Assembly (NCBI RefSeq): GCF_021390475.1
Contig: NZ_JAJUWS010000037.1
Coordinates: 1-64,000 of the forward strand
Origin: Streptomyces sp. ST2-7A
GTDB taxonomy: Bacteria > Actinomycetota > Actinomycetes > Streptomycetales > Streptomycetaceae
DNA: 64,000 nucleotides
Reading direction: 5' to 3'
Positions 57,252-64,000 of this stretch are shown piece by piece. Each line of letters begins with the position of its first letter. Position 1 is the stretch's first letter. The position numbers and the translations under genes were made by a program. Below the pieces are notes generated by a model. It saw only the letters and a program-made list of their open reading frames with translations, searched no databases and was not told where the DNA came from.

Positions 57252-58121
57252 TCACTCCTGCTGATCCTCGTGGAAATCGGCTGCGATGGCCGCGATGAGG
57301 CGTTCGGAAGCCTCCGGGGTGAGCGCGCGATCGCACAATTGCTCCGCCGCGACACGGTAGGGCACCAGGTCCGCTTCGTCCTCGATGAAAATCCTACTCT
57401 GTTTCTGTTCCAGAAAGACGATGTCCATATCCACCGGCGAGGAGTAGCCGAACAAACGGAAGCTGCCGTCGGTACCCGCGTGCGCGCCCGAGGAGTACGG
57501 CACCACGCGAATGGAGACCCGCGGAAGTCGGTTCACCTCGATCAGTTTTCCCAACTGGTCGGCCATGACGGCGCGGCTGCCGATCCGGCGGTGCAGGACG
57601 GCCTCGTCGAGCACGCAGACGATCCAGGGGGCGTCCGGCTGCTCCAGCAGGGGTTGTCGATCCAGGCGGATGCGCACGGCGTCCTCGACGGTGAGGTCGG
57701 TCGGGGGTGGGAAGCCGGAGATGACGGCGTGCGCGTACTCCCGGGTCTGGAACAGGCCGGGGATCACGATGGGTTCGTACTCGAAGATCCGGGTGGCGGT
57801 GGTTTCGAGCTCGATCAGTTCCTGGAGCTTGGGGGCCATGACATCGCCGCGTTGTTGCCACCAACCCCGTTGTCTGGCGGTGCGGTTGAGCTCCAGAAGG
57901 CCGGTGCGGAACTCGCGGTCCGTGATGCCGTAGAGGTCCAGGAGGGCGTCGAGTTCCAGACGGGTCAGACTTGTTCTACCGGCCTCGACCCGACTGATTT
58001 TCGTATCGCTCCCATCGATGGCATCGGCCGCCGAGTTCTGTGAGACCCGCGCGTTCTCCCTCATGCGACGCAGTTCCATGCCGAGCCGCATTCGTCGGAC
58101 GGTGGTGACGGGCTGACCCAT
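57252..58121 (-). CDS. XRE-family regulator with DUF5753 domain (WhiJ-like)
   Basis: A 289-residue regulator. The N-terminal helix-turn-helix (about 10-70) is MELRRMRENARVSQNSAADA with KISRVEAGRTSLTRLELDAL. The DUF5753 ligand-type domain (about 95-280) has EYEPIVIPGLFQTREYAHAV, WIVCVLDEAVLHRRIG and SIRVVPYSSGAHAGTDGSFR. With the DUF397 gene 4 bases downstream this is a typical streptomycete pair; several affect morphology or antibiotic production. The start ATG 58121 has GAGGAG upstream. Confidence 0.9.
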   Translation of the reverse strand: MGQPVTTVRRMRLGMELRRMRENARVSQNSAADAIDGSDTKISRVEAGRTSLTRLELDALLDLYGITDREFRTGLLELNRTARQRGWWQQRGDVMAPKLQELIELETTATRIFEYEPIVIPGLFQTREYAHAVISGFPPPTDLTVEDAVRIRLDRQPLLEQPDAPWIVCVLDEAVLHRRIGSRAVMADQLGKLIEVNRLPRVSIRVVPYSSGAHAGTDGSFRLFGYSSPVDMDIVFLEQKQSRIFIEDEADLVPYRVAAEQLCDRALTPEASERLIAAIAADFHEDQQE

Positions 58122-58332
58122 GTCGTTCTCCTCGTCTGGTCGAGCAGGGACAGTGTGCCGCATCCTTAGGTTCACCTTTCCCCGTGAATAATCGAACTGC
58201 GTTTCGCGGGGTGGCGTAGGGAAAAATTGCGGTCCGGGAATTCCCGTGGTCGGGTCGCCCGTCCCCGGTCCGGGGCCCCGCGGGCCGGAACGGGGCTTCC
58301 CCGAGGGGCGGAACGGCCCCGCCGGCCGTGTG

Positions 58333-58338
58333 TAGGGT
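58333..58338 (+). promoter_or_regulatory. -10 box (TAGGGT) upstream of the PBP gene
   Basis: TAGGGT lies 56 bases before the PBP start. A suitable -35 is not evident. Confidence 0.3.
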
Positions 58339-58394
58339 GTGGACAGGTGTCGAGCGCTGGGGGCGCCGGCTGCCCCCGGGGAGCGGGGAAAGCA

Positions 58395-60296
58395 GTGCGC
58401 GGCAAGGTGATGATCCCGGCCATCGCCCTGGTGGCCTTGGTGGCGGGAGCGGTCGTTCTACTCCTGGTGCGCGGTGGCGACGACAATCCCGGGGACGGCG
58501 CGACCGAGCTCGCGGAGGAGTTCCTGCGGGCCTGGCCCCTGGACGACGCGGTGGAACCCGCCGCCGAACTCACCGACGACCCCGAGGCCGCCGCCTCGCT
58601 GCTGGAGTCGGTGAACCGCAACCTCTCACCCGAGGGGCGGGAGACCGTCGCGGTCGGGAAACCCGGCGAGGCCGACGAGAAGGTGCCCGCCGGCGTCGTC
58701 GCCGTCCCCTACACCGTGGTCTACGACCTCGGCGAGGGGCTGCCCGAGTGGACGGTGGACTCCACCATCACGCTGGTCCCCGCGACCGAGGACGCCCCCA
58801 CCGACAGCGGGTGGCTGGTGCACTGGGACCCCTCCCTCATCCACCCCGACCTGGCGGACGATCAGACACTGATGCGCACCACCGCCAAGCCGGAACGCGC
58901 GTCGGTGCTGGCGGCCGACGGCACCGAGTTGGCGGGCAGCGGACAGGTGTGGTCGATCAGCGTCTGGCCCGCCGTGCTCGTCGACCCCGAGGGGGCGTGG
59001 GCCGTCATCGACGCCCTGGACGTCGGCGTGGACACCGAGGCCCTCGCCGAGCGGGTCGAGGAGGCCGACCCGGACCGGGCGGTCCACGTGGTGACCATCC
59101 GCGACGAGCTCTACGAGGAACACCGGGACGAACTCAACGCCGTGCTGGGCCTCCAGTTCGACCAGTCCTCCCGTCCCCTGGCCCACGCCGCCCGTTCACT
59201 GGTCGGTGGGGTGAACCCGGAGACCGGCGAGGGCACCTCGGGCCTCCAGGCCCGTTGGGACGAGCGGCTCGCCGGGGTCCCGCTGACCTCGGTGGTGATC
59301 GCCGAACGGCAGTCCGCGAGCACGGTGGAGACCCTGGTCGAGGGCGAGGGCGGTATCGACGGCGAGCCGCTGGACACCAGCATCGACCCGGCGATCCAGG
59401 CGGCGGCCGAGGAGGCGTTGGCCGGCCAGGAGCAGAAGGGCTCGATCGCCGCCGTGCGACCCTCCACCGGCGAGGTGCTGGCCCTGGCCGACCAGCCGTT
59501 GGACTTCGCCCGGTCCGCCGAGGGCCGGTACGCCCCCGGCTCCGGCTTCAAGGTGATCACGACCGCCGCCCTGCTGGAGGCCGGCGCCGCACCCGACGAG
59601 GTGCTGGGCTGCCCGAAGGAGGCGGTCGTCCAGGGCTACCGCTTCCACAACCAGGACGAGTTCGAACTCGGCCCGGACACCACGCTGCACGAGGCGTTCA
59701 CGGCCTCCTGCAACACCGCCTTCATCGGCCACCGCGACCGCTTCGAACCGAAGACCCTGCGGGAGACGGCGCTGGCGTTCGGCGTCGGCGGCGAGTGGGA
59801 GTCCGGCATGGTCACCTTCGACGGCAGCGTGCCGGCCGCCGAGGGCGAGAGCGACCTGGCGGCCTCGCTGATCGGCCAGGCCCGGCTGGAGACGAGCCCG
59901 CTGGGCATGGCGGCGGTGGCCGCCACCGTGGCGGCGGGGGAGTTCCACCAGCCCATCCTGGTCCCCGACCTGGCCGAGGAGGCGTGGGAGCCGCCGCACG
60001 GCCTGGCCGCCTCCACCGTCGAGGACCTGCGGGCCATGATGCGGGCCACGGTCACCGAGGGCACCGCCTCCGTGCTGCGGGACGTGCCGGGTGAGCCGCA
60101 CGCCAAGACCGGCACCGCCGAGTTCGTCGCCGGCGAGGACGGTGAACTGTCCACCCACGCCTGGATGATCGGCTTCCTCGGCGAGGAGGACCTGGCCTTC
60201 GCGGTGTTGCTGGAGGACGGCGGGTCGGGCGGCTCGCACGCCGGCCCGGTGGCGGCGGAGTTCCTGCGCGCCGTGGTCTCCCGCCCCGCTTCCTGA
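58395..60296 (+). CDS. Class B penicillin-binding protein with MecA-type N-terminal domain
   Basis: A 633-residue transpeptidase that crosslinks peptidoglycan outside the membrane. A membrane anchor (about 5-24) is followed by an NTF2-like MecA-N region (about 35-150), the PBP dimer domain and the transpeptidase domain. Active-site motifs are Ser383-x-x-Lys386 (YAPGSGFKVITT), Ser438-Cys-Asn440 (TASCNTAFIG) and Lys571-Thr-Gly (AKTGTAEF). The MecA-N type is known from low-affinity PBP2a but is common in actinobacteria and does not itself show resistance. The start is GTG 58395 with GGGGA about 7 bases upstream. Confidence 0.93.
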   Translation: MRGKVMIPAIALVALVAGAVVLLLVRGGDDNPGDGATELAEEFLRAWPLDDAVEPAAELTDDPEAAASLLESVNRNLSPEGRETVAVGKPGEADEKVPAGVVAVPYTVVYDLGEGLPEWTVDSTITLVPATEDAPTDSGWLVHWDPSLIHPDLADDQTLMRTTAKPERASVLAADGTELAGSGQVWSISVWPAVLVDPEGAWAVIDALDVGVDTEALAERVEEADPDRAVHVVTIRDELYEEHRDELNAVLGLQFDQSSRPLAHAARSLVGGVNPETGEGTSGLQARWDERLAGVPLTSVVIAERQSASTVETLVEGEGGIDGEPLDTSIDPAIQAAAEEALAGQEQKGSIAAVRPSTGEVLALADQPLDFARSAEGRYAPGSGFKVITTAALLEAGAAPDEVLGCPKEAVVQGYRFHNQDEFELGPDTTLHEAFTASCNTAFIGHRDRFEPKTLRETALAFGVGGEWESGMVTFDGSVPAAEGESDLAASLIGQARLETSPLGMAAVAATVAAGEFHQPILVPDLAEEAWEPPHGLAASTVEDLRAMMRATVTEGTASVLRDVPGEPHAKTGTAEFVAGEDGELSTHAWMIGFLGEEDLAFAVLLEDGGSGGSHAGPVAAEFLRAVVSRPAS

Positions 60297-60498
60297 CCGG
60301 CGGCGACCGACCGGTCCCACCCTCCGGGGGCCCGCTCGGCAGGACGGAGCCCGCCGGGGCCCGGCGACGGTCCGCCGTCCCCGCCCGGCCGAGGGTGGCT
60401 GCCCGCACCGGACCGGGAGGTGTTGTCGGCCGGGACGGGACCTCGGCGGGCGACCCCGGCCGGTTGACGCCCGGACCGTGCCGTCGGACGGTCGTGCC

Positions 60499-60540
60499 GG
60501 TGATCGGTGATCGGTGATCGGTGATCGGTGATCGGTGATC
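60499..60540. repeat. Six tandem copies of a 7-bp unit (GGTGATC)
   Basis: Six perfect GGTGATC units are followed by one variant (GGTGACG). They lie in the 447-base gap between the PBP and EI24 genes, where no gene was found. Confidence 0.92.
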
Positions 60541-60743
60541 GGTGACGCCGGTGCGGGTAGGCGGCGGAGGGTGTCCCGATCCGCGTCGACGGGCGGTCCG
60601 ACCGTCCGACCGACGCGCACGCCGTCTCGCGGCCGGCCGGGGTGGTCGTGCCGGTCGCCCCGGATCGTCACCCGCCGTCTCGGGCGCCGGTGCCACCGGG
60701 TCGGGTCACGTCCGGCCGCCCGGGCGGGTCACACCGAGCCGGG

Positions 60744-61604
60744 TCACGCCCCGGCGCCGGGCACGGGTCCCGTCGGGGTGGCCCGCGCGGCCGGCGCGGC
60801 CGGGGTCTCCGGCGCGATGTCGCGTGCCAGCAGGGTGGCCCCCGCCACGGCCCCCGGCATGAACAGCACCGCCCCGCCCGGGATCAGGAAGAGCACCACC
60901 AGCGGCATCCCGAAGCCCAGCGCCGTGCGGCGTCGTCCCGCCACCAAACGCAGCCGTTCGCGCAACCCCAGGCCGCGCCGCTGGAGCGCGTAGGCGGTCA
61001 GTTCGGCGGTGAGGAACCAGCCGGCCACCGCCGTGCCGAGCACGAATCCGAAGACCTGTCCGGCGAACGGCACCAGACCGACCAGGAGGACCGGCACCGC
61101 GAGCAGCAGGGTCCACGCCAGCGTGCCCAGGCTCTCGCGCAGGGAGATCGCCAGCTCCCGCCACAGCGGTCGATCCGGTCCCTCGGGGACCGGGATCCCC
61201 GTCCCGGCGGCCTCCCCCTCCTCGATCCTCACCGAGAGCGCGTCGTAGAGCGGATCGCCGACCAGCAGGGTGACGGTGGTGAAGGTGACGACCGCCAGCA
61301 GGAGCCCGACGCCCAGCAGCGCCAGCCCGGCGGCGATCCGGATCGCCGTCCGACCGCCGTCCTCCCAGTCGTCCGCGAAGGGGGTGATTAGCGCGGCCAG
61401 TTCGCCGAGATGGAGGGCGAGGGCGACCAGTGCCGCCGCGTAGACCACGAAGACGGCCAGGGCGGGCAGCAGGCACCGCGCGTACAACCGGGGCCGGCCC
61501 AGCACCCAGCGCTGTCCCCGGCCCAGATACCGCACCCCGCTCCGGAAGTCGTTCGGGGCACTGTTCCGGGCGGTGTTCCGAACCGGGTTCCGGGGATCGT
61601 TCAT
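60744..61604 (-). CDS. EI24/CysZ-like membrane protein
   Basis: A 286-residue protein with about six membrane helices and the EI24 domain (LGRGQRWVLGRPRLYARCLL, VGDPLYDALSVRIEEGE, VPFAGQVFGFVLGTAVAGWF, ELTAYALQRRGLGLRERLRL). E. coli CysZ imports sulphate; whether this protein does is unknown. The start ATG 61604 has no ribosome site, but TACGCT lies 7 bases upstream, so it is probably leaderless. Confidence 0.88.
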   Translation of the reverse strand: MNDPRNPVRNTARNSAPNDFRSGVRYLGRGQRWVLGRPRLYARCLLPALAVFVVYAAALVALALHLGELAALITPFADDWEDGGRTAIRIAAGLALLGVGLLLAVVTFTTVTLLVGDPLYDALSVRIEEGEAAGTGIPVPEGPDRPLWRELAISLRESLGTLAWTLLLAVPVLLVGLVPFAGQVFGFVLGTAVAGWFLTAELTAYALQRRGLGLRERLRLVAGRRRTALGFGMPLVVLFLIPGGAVLFMPGAVAGATLLARDIAPETPAAPAARATPTGPVPGAGA

Positions 61605-61611
61605 GGCGCCG

Positions 61612-61617
61612 AGCGTA
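61612..61617 (-). promoter_or_regulatory. -10 box (TACGCT), predicted leaderless start of the EI24 gene
   Basis: On the minus strand TACGCT ends 7 bases before ATG 61604. Confidence 0.4.
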
Positions 61618-61692
61618 GCCCGCGTCGATCGGACGGGGCCTCGTTTCCCCAAGGTCCCGCACCGCCGTGCGCCCCCGTCCCCCTCGCCGCGG

Positions 61693-62703
61693 TCACCCGT
61701 CGTCCTCCGGGCCGGGGTCGTCGAGCCAGCCGCGTTCGGCGGCCAGCACGCCGGCCTGGAACCGGCTGTCCGCGCCCAGCCGTTCCATCAGCTCCGTGAC
61801 CGTGCGCACCACGGTGCGCGGAGAGGTGCCCAGCCGTTCGGCGATCTCCTCGTTGGTGTGGCCGGAGGCGAGCAGCAGCAGGACGTCCCGGGCCGACCCC
61901 GAGGGGGCCGCCTCGCCCGGATCGGCGTCGGGGTCGGGGAAGCCCTCGGAGCGCTCCCAGAAGTGGTCGAAGAGCCGGCGCAGGAACGCCATGACGGCCG
62001 GGTCGCGGATCACCACGGCCCCCCGGGCGGTGTCCTCCACGTCGAGCGGCAGCACCGCCCTCGTCCCGTCGTAGATCAGCATCCGGCTGGGCAGCACCCC
62101 GGCGCACCGCACATGTGCCCCGGCGTCCCGGATCAGGGTCGCGTACTGCACGGCCGCCCGGTCGCCCCGGGCGCTGCGCGGCAGCAGGGTCCGGATGGCG
62201 ACCCCGCGCTCCAGGTGGGCCAGGTCCAGTGGGATCGAAGCCCGGATCGCCTCCTCCGACACACGCCGACCGGACTGCATGCTGTCCAGCGAGTGCCGGC
62301 ACTCGCGCGCCAGATCGGAGAGGACGGCGCGGATGTTCTCCAGCCCCTCGATGGTCTCGATGTCACCCGGCGCGGAGCGCAGGCTCCGCGCCTCGAGGAA
62401 GTGCCCGGACAGGGAGTGCAGCCGGGTCCGGGTCGCCGCGACCGCGATCTGTCGCCGCAGGATCTCCTGTTCCTCCGTGGTCAGCAGGTCCTCGGCCGCG
62501 CTCTCCGGCGCCACCGCCACCCATCCGCCGGCGGGGGAGGGGCGCAACAGGCCCAGCGCCGAGAGTTCGCCCTCCGCGCGGACCACCGCCTCCCGGGCCA
62601 GCCCCGCCCGCCGGGCCAGCCCAGCCGTGGAATCCGTCGGGTGGGAGACCCGGAGCCGGTACACCCGCAGGGTGCCCTCCGACAACCCGCTGGGATGGTT
62701 CAT
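61693..62703 (-). CDS. TrmB/LuxR-type regulator, second of a tandem pair
   Basis: A 336-residue regulator with an N-terminal winged-helix-like region (residues ~10-70, VYRLRVSHPTDSTAGLARRA, ELSALGLLRPSPAGGWV), a middle domain (MLIYDGTRAVLPLDVEDTAR) and a C-terminal LuxR helix-turn-helix (VLLLLASGHTNEEIAERLG, PRTVVRTVTELMERLGADSR). It matches the upstream gene along its whole length and so arose by duplication. The start ATG 62703 lies 58 bases after the first gene's stop with a weak GGGG site, so they probably form one operon. Inducer and targets are unknown. Confidence 0.85.
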   Translation of the reverse strand: MNHPSGLSEGTLRVYRLRVSHPTDSTAGLARRAGLAREAVVRAEGELSALGLLRPSPAGGWVAVAPESAAEDLLTTEEQEILRRQIAVAATRTRLHSLSGHFLEARSLRSAPGDIETIEGLENIRAVLSDLARECRHSLDSMQSGRRVSEEAIRASIPLDLAHLERGVAIRTLLPRSARGDRAAVQYATLIRDAGAHVRCAGVLPSRMLIYDGTRAVLPLDVEDTARGAVVIRDPAVMAFLRRLFDHFWERSEGFPDPDADPGEAAPSGSARDVLLLLASGHTNEEIAERLGTSPRTVVRTVTELMERLGADSRFQAGVLAAERGWLDDPGPEDDG

Positions 62704-62761
62704 CGCCGCCCCGGTGCGCCGCGGTCGGCGGGAGGGCGGGGGCGGTGACCGGGGCGGTACC

Positions 62762-63745
62762 TCATGTCAGCCAGCCGTTCTGCACGGCCTTGACCCCCGC
62801 CTGGAAGCGGCTGTCGGCGTCCAGACGCTCCATCAGCGTGGACACGATACGGCTCACCGAGCGGTCGGACATGCCCAGTTGGTGGGCGATGACCTGGTTC
62901 TTCTTGCCGGTGGCCATGAGCAGCAGGACGTCCCGCTCCAGGCCGGTCGGCGCCGGTCCGGCGACCCGGTCCACCTCGGAGAAGTTCACCGACCGTTCCC
63001 AGTAGTACTCGAACAACCGACGCACGAAGCCGAGCACGGCCGGGTCGCGGACCAGCGCCACCCCCGCGCCGGTGTTCTCCGGGTCGATGGGCAGCACCGC
63101 GCACACCCGGTCGTAGATCTGCACCCGGGAGGGCAGCGTGCTGCTGCTGCGCACCCGGGCGCCGGCCGCCGTGATCCTGGCGACGAACTGGGCGGTGGGC
63201 AGATGTCGTCGGGCGCTGTGCTGGAAGATCGTGCGCAGTTCCACGCCCCGGGCCAGCATCTCCAGGTCCAGTGGCACGGCCGAGCGGATGGCCTGCTCGC
63301 TCTGGCCCCCACCCGGCGCGAGGGTGTCCAGGGAACTCGAACAGGTGCGTGTCAGGTCGTCGATGACGGCCCGGATGCTGTCGATCCCCTTGATCACCTC
63401 GATGTTGGTCTTGGCCGAACGCAGACTGCGGGCCTCGAGGTAGTCGCCGCTCAGGGCGTGCAGGCGGGCCCTGGTCGCGGCCATGGCGATCCGCCGCTGC
63501 AGGATGTCCTGCTCGAGTGGCGCGAGCAGCTCGTCCGCCGCGCTCTCGGGGCTGATCGCCACCCAGCCCCCTCCCGGCGACGGTCGCAACAACCCCAGGT
63601 CGGCGAGTTGTTCCTCGGCCCTGGCGGCCTCATCGGGCGCCACTCCCGCCCGAGCCGCGACCTGTGCCACGGAGTCCGTGGGGTGGATCACCCTGAGCCG
63701 GTATATGCGGGTTGCCGCCGCGCCTATCTCGCTGGGTTCCAGCAC
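62762..63745 (-). CDS. TrmB/LuxR-type regulator, first of a tandem pair
   Basis: A 327-residue paralogue of the next gene: YRLRVIHPTDSVAQVAARAG, QLADLGLLRPSPGGGWVAIS, VQIYDRVCAVLPIDPENTGA and the C-terminal LuxR-type helix-turn-helix VLLLMATGKKNQVIAHQLG with RSVSRIVSTLMERLDADSR. The start GTG 63745 has GAGGAAAG upstream; a Met 19 codons earlier has no support. It is divergent from a gene for a small exported protein, so the 150-base gap may hold a shared control site. Confidence 0.85.
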   Translation of the reverse strand: MLEPSEIGAAATRIYRLRVIHPTDSVAQVAARAGVAPDEAARAEEQLADLGLLRPSPGGGWVAISPESAADELLAPLEQDILQRRIAMAATRARLHALSGDYLEARSLRSAKTNIEVIKGIDSIRAVIDDLTRTCSSSLDTLAPGGGQSEQAIRSAVPLDLEMLARGVELRTIFQHSARRHLPTAQFVARITAAGARVRSSSTLPSRVQIYDRVCAVLPIDPENTGAGVALVRDPAVLGFVRRLFEYYWERSVNFSEVDRVAGPAPTGLERDVLLLMATGKKNQVIAHQLGMSDRSVSRIVSTLMERLDADSRFQAGVKAVQNGWLT

Positions 63746-63835
63746 GTTTTCTTTCCTCGTACGACGACAGCCGTCCCTTGGCGTCAAGCCGCCAGGCACC
63801 ATGACGCCACCGTGGCCGACTCGACTTCACCATCA

Positions 63836-63864
63836 TTGACCGTGAGTATCGACGGCAACAGCAT
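63836..63864 (+). promoter_or_regulatory. Predicted promoter of the small exported-protein gene
   Basis: TTGACC (63836-63841) and CAGCAT (63859-63864) with a 17-base spacer. The -10 box differs from TANNNT at its first base. Predicted transcription start is about 63871. Confidence 0.4.
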
Positions 63865-63895
63865 GCCACCCCGATCAGGGCCTGTGGAGATAGGA

Positions 63896-64000
63896 GTGAA
63901 AACCGTGAAGAGGATCGCGTTCGCCGCCGTCACGGCTCTGCTGGTTTCGGTGCTGGGCGCCGGAGCCGCCCATGCCACGCCCAGCAGCATCTGGGACTCC
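63896..64000 (+). CDS. Small exported protein, 5' part (runs off the window)
   Basis: The first 35 codons encode a signal peptide: basic VKTVKR, a hydrophobic core (IAFAAVTALLVSVLGAGA) and a likely cleavage site AHA before TPSSIWDS. The start is GTG 63896 (GGAG 6 bases upstream) or GTG 63905 (GGAG 8 bases upstream). It is divergent from the tandem regulators. The mature part lies outside the window, so its function cannot be judged. Confidence 0.75.
   Translation, partial: MKTVKRIAFAAVTALLVSVLGAGAAHATPSSIWDS

Overview
The window is a 64 kb piece of a very GC-rich actinobacterial chromosome, almost certainly Streptomycetaceae (Streptomyces or a close relative). The basis is third-codon-position GC bias throughout, many GTG starts, the mtrA-mtrB-lpqB-comF-hpf-secA block, a 180-kDa-type NAD-glutamate dehydrogenase, paired Ser/Thr kinases of the PkaA/PkaB type, an LAXTG wall-sorting signal and an XRE/DUF397 pair. 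No CRISPR array, insertion sequence, phage module or tRNA gene was seen.

Layout. 1-384: end of an rRNA operon (23S 3' end, 5S, terminator). 440-6829 (minus): a DinB-like protein, then a compact run of DUF58, MoxR ATPase, DUF4350, DUF4129 and a multi-pass membrane protein, some with 4-bp stop/start overlaps. 6945-15105 (plus): mtnA, then the envelope-sensing block mtrA-mtrB-lpqB, then comF and the ribosome hibernation factor hpf, which has a good stress-sigma-type promoter match. 15488-29821: an orphan NarL-type regulator, a YcaQ-type DNA glycosylase, secA, an Rv3235-family protein, a DUF6912-like protein, a HAD phosphatase and the large NAD-glutamate dehydrogenase. 30089-33702: a polyprenol-phosphate-mannose-synthase-like glycosyltransferase, a Stealth-family phosphotransferase and an NTF2-like protein.

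33896-38093 (minus): a sugar ABC importer (binding lipoprotein, then two permeases; no ATPase in the window, so a shared ATPase is inferred). 38432-45796: an FHA-domain FtsK-like ATPase divergent from two membrane-anchored Ser/Thr kinases. 46059-53346: a housekeeping run of prfB, an LAXTG repeat protein, a small zinc-ribbon membrane protein, ftsE-ftsX, an S41 protease, smpB and ssrA (tmRNA). It joins translation termination and rescue with division-associated wall control, as in other actinobacteria. 53610-64000 is more variable: an unrecognised protein next to ssrA, VanZ, a two-component pair, XRE/DUF397, a MecA-type class B PBP, an EI24/CysZ-like membrane protein, two tandem paralogous regulators, and the start of a small exported protein running off the end.

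Main points for follow-up: (i) a recurring TANNNT box 6-8 nt before the start codon, which predicts leaderless mRNAs for about ten genes; (ii) a possible leader ORF overlapping the glutamate dehydrogenase start; (iii) low-complexity or domain insertions in the second kinase and in the MalF-like permease; (iv) the tandem regulators facing a small exported protein; (v) the unknown protein beside ssrA with a duplicated 13-residue motif; (vi) several short tandem DNA repeats in intergenic regions. Gene starts are judged from ribosome-binding sites, promoter boxes and codon bias only. Family names come from motif recognition, not from a database search.
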